Part shown: piece by piece, positions 49,407-57,864 of the stretch
Layout: every line of letters starts with the position of its first letter
How positions within the stretch are numbered: the stretch's first letter is position 1
DNA from: Apostichopus japonicus
Lineage: Eukaryota > Echinodermata > Holothuroidea > Aspidochirotida > Stichopodidae
Length of the DNA stretch: 64,000 nucleotides
NCBI RefSeq assembly: GCF_037975245.1
Contig: NC_092569.1
Location: 34,882,668-34,946,667, forward strand
Direction: 5' to 3'
Program-made: the position numbers and the translations under genes
Notes under the pieces: model-generated
Told to the model about the DNA's origin: nothing
Database searches by the model: none
Seen by the model: only the letters and a program-made list of their open reading frames with translations

Positions 49407-49632
49407 TGTTCCGTCTATTGCAGATAGGCGAGAGTGCTCGACTGACTGGTCAGGAGCGTAGGTAGAGTAGGTTGGCGTCTATCTTGGCGCAGAGTGCTCT
49501 ATGTCCATTGGACAGAGCGGAATATATGTTGATACTAGATGAGACTAGTGGAACACTAGTAGTAAACGAAATTTTACCCCTGATCGAGGTCCTGCGGGGG
49601 ATAATAGAATTGTTTTCAAAGAAAAGACAACG

Positions 49633-49661
49633 TTTTTTTTTTTTTTTTTTTTTTTTTTTTT
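49633..49661 (-). repeat. Poly(A) tail of the Jockey-like LINE (T tract on plus)
   Basis: 29 consecutive T on the plus strand about 170 bp past the ORF2 stop mark the 3' end of the minus-strand LINE. Little erosion suggests recent insertion. Confidence 0.85.
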
Positions 49662-49832
49662 CTGGGGATCAGTTGTCTTTGTTGAGCCAGGGAATGGTTG
49701 ATAAGCGAAGTATCGTTACAATAGCATTGAATAGAAAGCCATGGGTGAATGGAGGAAAGAACCCGAAGTCAGGGGACAAAGGAGACAAAGGGCTAGCGAG
49801 GGAGAGATTTCTATTGATTGGGGTTTAAGTTC

Positions 49833-52613
49833 TTAAGTACTAAGGAATGAAAAGACAGATTGGTTTCGTTTATTCGGGAAGTGTGTGTTTACGACTTGGT
49901 ATTTCAGGAAGAGATCTTTGATTAAAGGGTCTTTATCGAGGTTGTTTTGGTATAGGTTAATGTTAAATTCTTCAAGAAGTTTAAAAATAGGAGTTGTGTT
50001 GCCCGCATGAAGAACATGCCAGGTTCCGATATAAGAAGGGATTTTCAGTGCAATTCGATAGGCTGTTGTATGGATTCTGTTTAAAACTTGTTTGTTGCTA
50101 TTAGAAATGGAAAGCAGGGAGATGCTCCCGTAGCTGAGGATCGGCTTTATTTTGGTTTTATAGATACGGATAATAGTATTCGGAGGGAAGTTATACTTGT
50201 GTGAAAGGATTTGAAGGAATTTAAGTAGAGACCAACAGCGCCCTGCAGTTCTAGCACAATGGAGTTTAAACGTGAGTTTGTTATCAAAAGTTATGCCAAG
50301 GAAAGTTGCACTAGGAGAGGCAGTGATTGGAATGTTAAAAAGGTTGATTTTAGATATATGATATCGTTGTTTTGAGTTTTGAAAGGAAAAGTTAACTAGC
50401 TTAGATTTTGAAGGATTTATTTTTACTCTCCATTTTGAGCACCAGTTTTCTAGATGTGTAATTGCTTTCTTGAGATTTAGTTCCGTTATATGAATATTTT
50501 TACTGGTGCTCCAAATGGCTATATCGTCAGCGTACTGACTGTAGTTGCACCTAGTTAGAGGGGGGATATTTAGGTCATTAACAAATAGGGTGTAGAGGAG
50601 AGGGCTGAGAACAGCCCCCTGCGGGGTGCCAGCATGGAGGCCGATAAAATTTGAGTATTGATTTTTGTAACAGATTTTTATATTGCGGTCAATGAGAAAA
50701 GACGAAAAAAGTCTGGTGTAATTGGAGGGGAGATTAAAATTTAGGAGTTTAATTCTGATTCCGTTATGCAATGCTTTATCAAATGCCTTTTCGGCATCAA
50801 GAAAAAGAGCAGTAGTGTAATGGTTTTTAACAAAGCCGAGGCGTATTTCTTCGGAGAGGCGGAAAGTTTGGTTTATAGTGGATTTGTGTTGGCGAAAGCC
50901 TGATTGAAACGGGGAAATTAAATTGTTTTGATCTAAGTGGGTTCTAGTGCGGTTGTCGATAATTCTCTCGAATATCTTACCCAAAGCTGGAAGGAGACTA
51001 ATTGGTCGGTAGTTTTGAGGTTTTGTACGATCTTTGTTAGGTTTAGGTATTAAAATTATTTTTGCGGATTTCCATGGACTTGGGAAGTAACCCAATCTAA
51101 GGAGTTCGTTAAAGAGTGGGATAATATGGGATGTTACGAAAACAGGAGGGATGTTTTTAAGCATTTGGTAGTTTATGTTATCGAGACCAGGAGAGGAGGT
51201 ATTTTTACAATTTTTGGTGGCATTGTGCCATTCATGTAGACTTATTTCTTTAAGTAGAGGGATGTTTTCGTTTAGAAGTCCTGATGGATTAGGGATAAAC
51301 TTTTCGGCGTTATTAATGATTTTACGGTCTATTTCATCTTTGAAATTATTATCATAGGAGGGGCCATGGAAGATATTGAAAACATCTTTAAAGTATAATT
51401 CAAAAATTTTAATTTGGTCTTGAATGTTTGTGACCAAGTTTCCTACGTTATCTTTAAGTCCTTGGTCTATGTTACCGGTGTTTGGATTGGTAATGGGGTT
51501 AATGATAGTTTTTAGTTTTTTCCAAAAGGTTTTGGGGTTTTTATCATTAATTATAGAATGGCAATCATTTTTTAAACGGTTTTGGTCGTCTGCTAATATT
51601 TGTCTGTTTATTTGTTTTCTTAGCTGGTTAATTTGGGTTTTGTGAGTGGGATCTCGAGAGATCATGTAGAATCTACGAAGGCGGCGTCTGTATTTGATAA
51701 GTGTTAGAGTCTCCTTATTGAGCTTTCGATTTCTGTTTTGTTTTGTTTTTAAGGGACAATGTTTTTTGAAAGTATTGAAGATATGATGGGCAATATTATC
51801 ACAGTAATTATCAATGTAATTTAGCTGGTTGTTTTTATTATTGAATTCGGGGATGGTGTTGTTTGCTAGGAGTTCCATTTTAAAGGATGTCCAATTTGTT
51901 TTATCATAATTGAAAGTCAGTTCTTTAATTTGTTGACGGTTTAGGTTTAGGTCTAATTCAAAAAGAAGTGGGAAATGGTCGCTGATTAGGTCATCTTCTA
52001 AAATTTGTACTGAATGAGTTTTAGTTGCGAGATCATTTGAGGTTATGGCGTAGTCAAGTAGCTCTGTATTGTTGTTTATTGGGTTTAATCTGGTTTTGGT
52101 GTTTTGGTTGATTATTGTTAGATTATGGATATCGCAGATTTCAAGGAGAGCTTTACCTTTTTCGGAAGTTTTGGAGCTACCAAAAATAATGTTGTGGGCA
52201 TTTAGATCTCCTAAGAGAATGGTATTTTTGTTGGAACACTTTTGTATAATAGCGGGGGAAATTGGTTCACGTGGGGGACTGTAGTAGCTAATAATATGGA
52301 GAGGTCTGTTATTTCTTTCGATTATAATTTCAATTGATTGGTTGTTAGGTTGGGTTGGGTTTGAGAGAAGAGTAGTTTTGAGAATGTTTTTTACTGCAAT
52401 CAGTACTCCTCCTTTAGACCTAGAGACATCCTTTCTGAAAATTTGGTAACCAGGAATGTTTAGATGGGAATTTATATTTAGCTTAGTTTCGTTTAAGGAG
52501 ATGATATCAGGGGAGTGGATGGCGATAAGATTGAGAAGGAGACTTAATTTTGAAAGGATGCTGTTAATATTTAGGTGAAGGAACTTCACTGAAGGAGAAA
52601 GTGAGCCTGTCAT
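49833..52613 (-). CDS. LINE ORF2: endonuclease and reverse transcriptase
   Basis: 926 residues. Apurinic-type endonuclease at about 10-222, with LNETK (40-44), GDLNAHN (135-141) and SDHF (211-214). Reverse transcriptase at about 480-760, with PKPNKDRTKPQNYRPISLL, FLDAEKAFD (604-612), AGTPQGAVLSPLLY (661-674) and YADD (694-697). All catalytic motifs are present and there is no stop or frameshift. No RNase H is seen, as in Jockey. Its start codon overlaps the ORF1 stop as ATGA, which suggests reinitiation after ORF1. It nicks target DNA and copies its own RNA. Confidence 0.95.
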   Translation of the reverse strand: MTGSLSPSVKFLHLNINSILSKLSLLLNLIAIHSPDIISLNETKLNINSHLNIPGYQIFRKDVSRSKGGVLIAVKNILKTTLLSNPTQPNNQSIEIIIERNNRPLHIISYYSPPREPISPAIIQKCSNKNTILLGDLNAHNIIFGSSKTSEKGKALLEICDIHNLTIINQNTKTRLNPINNNTELLDYAITSNDLATKTHSVQILEDDLISDHFPLLFELDLNLNRQQIKELTFNYDKTNWTSFKMELLANNTIPEFNNKNNQLNYIDNYCDNIAHHIFNTFKKHCPLKTKQNRNRKLNKETLTLIKYRRRLRRFYMISRDPTHKTQINQLRKQINRQILADDQNRLKNDCHSIINDKNPKTFWKKLKTIINPITNPNTGNIDQGLKDNVGNLVTNIQDQIKIFELYFKDVFNIFHGPSYDNNFKDEIDRKIINNAEKFIPNPSGLLNENIPLLKEISLHEWHNATKNCKNTSSPGLDNINYQMLKNIPPVFVTSHIIPLFNELLRLGYFPSPWKSAKIILIPKPNKDRTKPQNYRPISLLPALGKIFERIIDNRTRTHLDQNNLISPFQSGFRQHKSTINQTFRLSEEIRLGFVKNHYTTALFLDAEKAFDKALHNGIRIKLLNFNLPSNYTRLFSSFLIDRNIKICYKNQYSNFIGLHAGTPQGAVLSPLLYTLFVNDLNIPPLTRCNYSQYADDIAIWSTSKNIHITELNLKKAITHLENWCSKWRVKINPSKSKLVNFSFQNSKQRYHISKINLFNIPITASPSATFLGITFDNKLTFKLHCARTAGRCWSLLKFLQILSHKYNFPPNTIIRIYKTKIKPILSYGSISLLSISNSNKQVLNRIHTTAYRIALKIPSYIGTWHVLHAGNTTPIFKLLEEFNINLYQNNLDKDPLIKDLFLKYQVVNTHFPNKRNQSVFSFLST

Positions 52614-53764
52614 TTATGGGCTACAGGAGGGCTAAAAATGGAAGGTTGGTAGAGACGTTCCATGAAAACAGATTTAGGGGCATTTAAGTTAAGATGTTTA
52701 AGTGCCAACACAGTGGCGTAACTGGCTATGTCGTCAGCTTTAACGTTTATTTTTGCCTTTTGAAGGGTATATTGAATCATTTCGATTACAAACATTGATA
52801 TGTTAATCTTTTCTTCTTTTGAGATTTTGTTTGTTACCTCAATTTTAGGGGTATTTTTGGTGACATTGGCATAGGTTCTTTGTTCTTGTTGTTTAGTTTT
52901 TGCTTCAAATTTGGCTTCTTTAAATTTAGGGCAGCCTTTGTAAAGGGCAGCATGGGATCCAGAGCAGTTGGCGCATTTTGTATTTTCTCGTTTTGAAGGG
53001 CAGTCTTTAACTCTATGATTTTCACCACATCTTAGGCAACGGGTCTCGTTTTTACATGTGTGGTGAGTGTGCCCGAACTTTTGGCATTTGAAACATTGAT
53101 TAATTTGTGGTGGTTCTTGATATTCTTCGGTCTTGTGTTTTGAGTAGCCCAGGTAAAGGCCATTAGTTAAGAGGGATTTTTGTGATTCTTGGTCATTGAA
53201 TGTTATTTTGATTTTCCAGGTAGGGTTGTTGGTAGCACGACTGATCAGTCTTTTTACAATTATTGGAGAGTATTCTTGGTCTTTCAGTTGTTGCTCTATG
53301 TCTTTAGTTTCTACTTCTGGGTTGATACCGCATGCTACCACTGAGAAAGTCTTTTGTTTGATATTTTGAGGGATTCTTGGTTTGGGATTGCCTAGTTTAG
53401 ATTGTTGTGTCCATGGTTGTAGGAGGACGTTTGAAGATTTAGGATCATGGGGGGTGATAAGTATGTCATTGCTTCTTAGACGGTTTATGTTGGTTATAAC
53501 TGCAGTTGGCTTTTCTTCGTTGATTAGTTTTGCTAGTTTGATAGGATTGTTTGATATTTCAGGCAGTATTCCAGAGACAATTATTGTTTGGGAGGTCTTT
53601 TTAGAGGTCGGTTTGGTATTTGGTGATGGATTTGTTTCTACGGAGTTTGGGCGTTGACGTTTTCTGATGTTATGGACCGGAATCCAATCATTAATATCTA
53701 GGTCTAGGGTGGATAGGTCTAAGTTTTCAATCTCTAAGGGTTCTAGTGGGCCAGGGGTTGCCAT
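52610..53764 (-). CDS. LINE ORF1: Gag-like RNA-binding protein with three zinc knuckles
   Basis: 384 residues. A Pro/Ser/Thr-rich front, then a region like the PRE_C2HC/RRM-type domain of Jockey ORF1 (about 140-210), then three Cys-His knuckles: CFKCQKFGHTHHTC (224-237), CLRCGENHRVKDC (243-255) and CANCSGSH..C (264-278). It should coat the element RNA. The ATG at 53762-53764 gives the longest frame and a sensible start. Confidence 0.92.
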   Translation of the reverse strand: MATPGPLEPLEIENLDLSTLDLDINDWIPVHNIRKRQRPNSVETNPSPNTKPTSKKTSQTIIVSGILPEISNNPIKLAKLINEEKPTAVITNINRLRSNDILITPHDPKSSNVLLQPWTQQSKLGNPKPRIPQNIKQKTFSVVACGINPEVETKDIEQQLKDQEYSPIIVKRLISRATNNPTWKIKITFNDQESQKSLLTNGLYLGYSKHKTEEYQEPPQINQCFKCQKFGHTHHTCKNETRCLRCGENHRVKDCPSKRENTKCANCSGSHAALYKGCPKFKEAKFEAKTKQQEQRTYANVTKNTPKIEVTNKISKEEKINISMFVIEMIQYTLQKAKINVKADDIASYATVLALKHLNLNAPKSVFMERLYQPSIFSPPVAHK

Positions 53765-54068
53765 ATTGGCAAGCCCCTTCTACGGGTTGGAAATGGCTTC
53801 TTAAACAATGATATTAAAAACAATGCTTCACTTACCAGAAAGAAAAATTAGACTCCAGCCTAAAACGGCGGACGGAAGAAATATATTCCGTTTACACTAC
53901 AATCCTTGATGTATATGTAGCTGAGGACGCGTTCTGATATAGAATGGCGGGTAAGTGAAGGTGTAAAGGCTCAATTGATGGCGCTATACAAGTATAGAAG
54001 TGATTGTAAACATGAACGTATAAGAAAACTGTGTAAACTTGTCATTATGACGGTGTTTCTGTTGAAAG

Positions 54069-54273
54069 TCTTACAAACCCACAAACAGAACGGACGCGAA
54101 AGAGAATACCCAGGCAGAACAATACACCAACAACCGCACAATCCCCGGTAATCCCGACGAGGATCCTATATATTCATGGAGCATAACTTGAAGCTACCAG
54201 TTGTCTGAAGATCGCTACAAAGCGTGAAACTCCGAGTTACAACTACTAGTGTTCCACTAGTCTCATCTAGTAT

Positions 54274-54279
<6 letters not shown>
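54069..54279 (+). mobile_element. Inverted, 5'-truncated Penelope-like 3' end
   Basis: The reverse complement of 47270-47475: the last ~40 codons of the GIY-YIG ORF (with TDAKENTQAEQ and PIYSWSIT), the stop, the hammerhead-like fold and part of the terminal repeat, then (AT)n. It faces away from the main Penelope copy. Just before it, 54050-54067 matches 48110-48127 in the opposite sense to the element, so an internal junction is present. Confidence 0.8.
54197..54244 (+). ncRNA. Hammerhead-like fold, inverted Penelope copy
   Basis: Same 48 bases as 47291-47338 on the other strand, with CUGAAGA core, stem I AGUUGU/ACAACU and stem III ACUC/GAGU. Confidence 0.58.
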
Positions 54280-54366
<87 letters not shown>

Positions 54367-54390
54367 TATAGATATATATATATATATATA
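54277..54390. repeat. (AT)n microsatellite
   Basis: TA dinucleotides with two TAGA variants near 54363-54371. This is the right-hand remainder of the (AT)n that received the Penelope insertion. Confidence 0.95.
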
Positions 54391-54501
54391 TCCGTGTCCG
54401 TGTCCAATACCAATTGCTATATATATATATATATATATATAGCAATTGGTATGACAGATATATAGTAAATCCATAAAGAATAACACACCAGACAAATTCC
54501 A

Positions 54502-54543
54502 CTTTACGACCGGTTTCGTCCTTTTGGGACTCATCAGGCGAAG
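54502..54543 (-). ncRNA. Hammerhead ribozyme motif, unit 1 of second dimer
   Basis: Same 42 bases as 46355-46396, including the ACCGGU stem III and the stem I mismatch. Confidence 0.78.
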
Positions 54544-54706
54544 GTAGGAATCGAACCCCGGATCTTTGTGTCACGAACCAAAGTCCGTACCACTCGACCA
54601 CAGTGAATCTATTGGTGTGTTAAAACGTATATATTGGCTTTGTGTAGCAAGTGGTATGACAGATATATAGTAAATCAATAAAGAATAACACATCAGAAAA
54701 ATTCCA

Positions 54707-54748
54707 CTTCACGACCTGTTTCGTCCCTTCGGGACTCATCAGGCGAAG
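54707..54748 (-). ncRNA. Hammerhead ribozyme motif, unit 2 of second dimer
   Basis: Same 42 bases as 46560-46601, with fully paired stems I and II. Confidence 0.82.
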
Positions 54749-54868
54749 GTAGGAATCGAACCCCGGATCTTTGTGTCACGAACCAAAGTCCGCACCACTC
54801 GACCACAGTGAATCTATTGGTGTGTTAAAGCGTATAAATTGGCTTTAAATAATGCTAAAGTATGATGT

Positions 54869-55316
54869 GTTAGAATTCAGAAATATTAATTTACTAATAA
54901 CAAGTTTATTCAAACAGTGTGTAAGACTTACATTTGTAAATAAAGAACTTTAACAATCTTTGGATGACAATGAAGTTTGTTATTGAAATAGTTGTTGTTG
55001 TTGAAAAAGAGGTTCAATATAATTTTACTCTTTGTTAGATATTTACACATAAATTAATCCGTGTCCTTCTTTTTCGGGTTTTCTGCTTTCATCATTTTGA
55101 TTTGACACTCATCACACCACACACATACACAAATATTCAGATGTTCACTTCCTGCTGCAAAAGTGTTCAATACATGGAAGTAGAACAAGTACATTACATA
55201 GTATACTTATACGGTAACCTACAGCATGTTGTCACTCGAGTTTCATGCCTGTAGCCATAGCAACAAACCGCACAACCGTGCTAGGAAGAAATTAAGTTAC
55301 ATACACGACTGTTGTC

Positions 55317-55347
<31 letters not shown>

Positions 55348-55412
55348 TATATATATATATACATATATATAGATATAGATATAGATATAGATATAGATAT
55401 AGATATAGATAT

Positions 55413-55490
<78 letters not shown>
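54869..55490. repeat. 1-kb tandem unit, copy 3 (part A and (AT)n only)
   Basis: Part A at 54869-55317, then a long (AT)n with (GATATA)n variants (55318-55490). Part B does not follow; unrelated DNA begins at 55491, so this copy is cut off at the microsatellite. Confidence 0.88.
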
Positions 55491-55504
55491 TCTCACTCGA
55501 CCTG

Positions 55505-55732
55505 GATTACGTGGACATTCGTTAGTATCCCACCGCGCTATGTGGACACTAACCGATTATGTGGACATTCGATGTCCACGTAACGCAGTTGCTCTAAACA
55601 GGCTCTACCCCCCACAAAACATATGCTCCTAGTGAAATTACGAACTTTTATTTTTGTCCACGTAATCGGTTGAAAGTGATTTTAATCATTCCAAAATTCG
55701 CATAGCGCCCTCAAAAATCTGTCCACATAATC
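55505..55732. repeat. Cluster of six GTGGACA motifs, direct and inverted
   Basis: GATTACGTGGACA-like motifs at 55505-55517, 55539-55548 and 55555-55567 (plus) and 55573-55584, 55655-55667 and 55720-55732 (minus). The middle pair forms a perfect hairpin, GTGGACAT TCG ATGTCCAC (55561-55579). It could be a transposon end with subterminal repeats or a protein-binding array. Confidence 0.7.
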
Positions 55733-57864
55733 TTGTACAGCAGCTTAACATCTAAATGAGCGTGAGCAAGCACCGTCGCTGTACAGTATCTGAATGAGAA
55801 AGCCGACGCCTTCAAGTTTGCTAATGACCTTACTCTTCACCTTTACGTAATACAGTCTACGGCCGAAGTTTACTCAACTTTAAACAAGGTTAGTACAATT
55901 GTTTAAATGGTCTAACTCGAACGATAGGGTGTCGGATTACACTATCGTTAAGTTCATGCTGGATATTATTATAGGTACGGTCCTAAAAGAGTACCGGAAT
56001 TAATTCTGCAGTTGGCATAGAGGCCTACGAAGAAGTTTTCATAACGTAGAGCCTAACTTAATATGAGTTATACTGTAGTTACATCGGCTAGTAATGATAA
56101 TATTAACGTTAACGTTAGGCTATACTACGGCTAACTTAATTACTCTGTTGGTGTGTTGGCTTAGGCTACACTAGTTGTAAATTACGGTACGCTGACCTTA
56201 AAAAAGGTTAGGCCTACATGCATGCATACTGGCGAGAAAAAAGTCAGTTTGGTTGTTTTCGTAGCTTAAAGTGGTAGTTATCTTTCGAAAGGAAACACTG
56301 CAGCCTTCCATGTGAATGCGTTTTGTTTACTTTAGTTTGAGGAATGACAGTCCTAATAAATGTAGACTATAGACTGTGTCATGTAAACAATGTGCTAATA
56401 AATGCACTGTTTGCCCCAAGGACTTAATGTTGTTGAGCCTACATGCACAAACAAGCCCTAACCACCCTCATGTTTCAAAAAAGTTTTACTAGTTGGGTAA
56501 ATGTTGAACATTCACTGAGATTATGTTACTATCTTTTTAAGTGGGCCTATCCTTACTCCCGGCCCTAGGCTACCCAAGTAGTCATTATTCATGGACAGCT
56601 TCTCAGAGTGGCAAATAGATGCCCGAAAGCTGTCATAGTTTTGATGATGGTCTTGGTACGGTGCAAAATCATGCATAGGCTACTCCATATTAGTTTGGCC
56701 ACTTGCTGTACCCTATAAGACTTACTAGGCCCAAACCAACAACTGTTCATCTATAGATAATAAAACAGATAACGTAGGCTACTCTTGTATGGTTTTGATT
56801 TTCTAGCCGTCCCAGATGACCAGGGTTCATTTTAGATTTTTCAATTTGCTTAGCAGTATTGCTAATCAAAATCCTGAATTGATTAGCAGTTTGGTAAAAA
56901 TGGTTAGCAATTTTTTTTTCTGTGCACGTGCGCTGCACGACAAAGATAATGTCATAACTGTATCCCTGGCACTGGGGGCGGGGGTCTCCCTCTTTGGAAA
57001 TATTGACTCTCAACTCTCAGAAGAAAGTTTCAAACATATCTTTCCACTTTTAGAGGGAATGCAATTATGCAAGCATTCACAATGTGGTATATTGTGCAGT
57101 AACGTTGATATATCGAATTTCGCCGTTGGCCCCATAAATACTGTAGTTACACAAATATCAAAAATCGTGATGAATTTAAATTTTATTGTAGGATGTTCAC
57201 GATATTGATTAAAATACGTCAAAAGTGCGCGAAATCATGTATATCCATGGTACGATCACACTAGGTTGCCGCCTAGCTTACCAGTTACAATAGTTTGCAG
57301 TTTTGATGTCAATAAAAAAGTGGAAGCATATCCCAAGTAAATATTCCGAAGCTAGCTACCGATAGCAGCAACTCGCTTATTATCCACTGCTATTGTCCAC
57401 CACTAGTATTGCTTATTGGCGGCTGCTATTGTCCGCCGTTATTGGTAGCCAACTTCAGCTTGATGCAGACTAAGCCCGCACCGGTGGATCGGAGTACGAG
57501 TGCGAAAGTAACGTTATATTATTATTATTATTATTGCGTAGGTCAGATCAGGCATAGGCCTAGGCCAAGTAAATTATTTGAATCAAATGCGAAAACAAAA
57601 CTCCAAAAATGTCAGATAAAATAGTAAATATGAGTGTAACATTTCGTGCCAATGAATCATGCTCTGTGTGATAGTAATGTATGTGGTTATTTGGGACTTT
57701 AGGCTGCTATACTCTAGGTGTGTGTAGTCTAGGGGCCTACCTTGGGTTGTGTAGCAGTTGCGCGATACAAAGTATCATCTTGCATCGCAAATGTAAATAA
57801 TCGCATCGCAAAGTGTGATGCGATACCGCTTAAAATGAACCCTGCAGATGACTGTATAAATCCT
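55733..57864. other. Intergenic stretch before the satellite
   Basis: No gene supported. It includes an ATT microsatellite near 57518-57535 and GCGAT/ATCGC-rich inverted pieces near 57764-57828 that may be a transposon end. Short frames at 56747-57208 lack domains. Confidence 0.55.

Larger units (their letters stand above)
47196..49563 (-). mobile_element. Penelope-like element (GIY-YIG type) with terminal direct repeats
   Basis: A coding block (47344-49406, minus) lies between 98-bp direct repeats at 49466-49563 (5' side) and 47196-47293 (3' side), which differ at one base. This matches the pseudo-LTR layout of Penelope-like elements. The 3' side continues with a hammerhead-like fold and abuts (AT)n. 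The 5' repeat ends three bases short of the fold's predicted cleavage site. The element is defective because the front of its reverse transcriptase is missing. Confidence 0.85.
49633..54047 (-). mobile_element. Jockey-type non-LTR retrotransposon, apparently full length
   Basis: Poly(A) at 49633-49661, 3' UTR, ORF2 (49833-52613), ORF1 (52610-53764) and about 280 bp of 5' leader. Both ORFs are open. The 5' limit is uncertain and I could not find a target-site duplication. It lies between the 5' repeat of the Penelope-like element and an inverted Penelope fragment, so it inserted into an existing Penelope complex. Confidence 0.85.
46722..54868. repeat. 1-kb tandem unit, copy 2, split by 7.1 kb of retroelements
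   Basis: Part A (46722-47170) and part B (about 54391-54868) are those of copy 1, but the (AT)n between them is interrupted by the Penelope-like, Jockey and inverted Penelope sequences. Confidence 0.85.
54453..54868 (-). mobile_element. Retrozyme/SINE-like dimer, second copy
   Basis: A near-identical copy of 46306-46721, with both Pol III box pairs and both hammerheads. It belongs to the duplicated 1-kb unit rather than to an independent insertion. Confidence 0.75.

Noticed and set aside
45687-55490. CRISPR-like or bacterial repeat array
   Set aside because: The repeats are 1-kb units with microsatellites and retroelements in eukaryotic DNA; there is no short repeat-spacer pattern.
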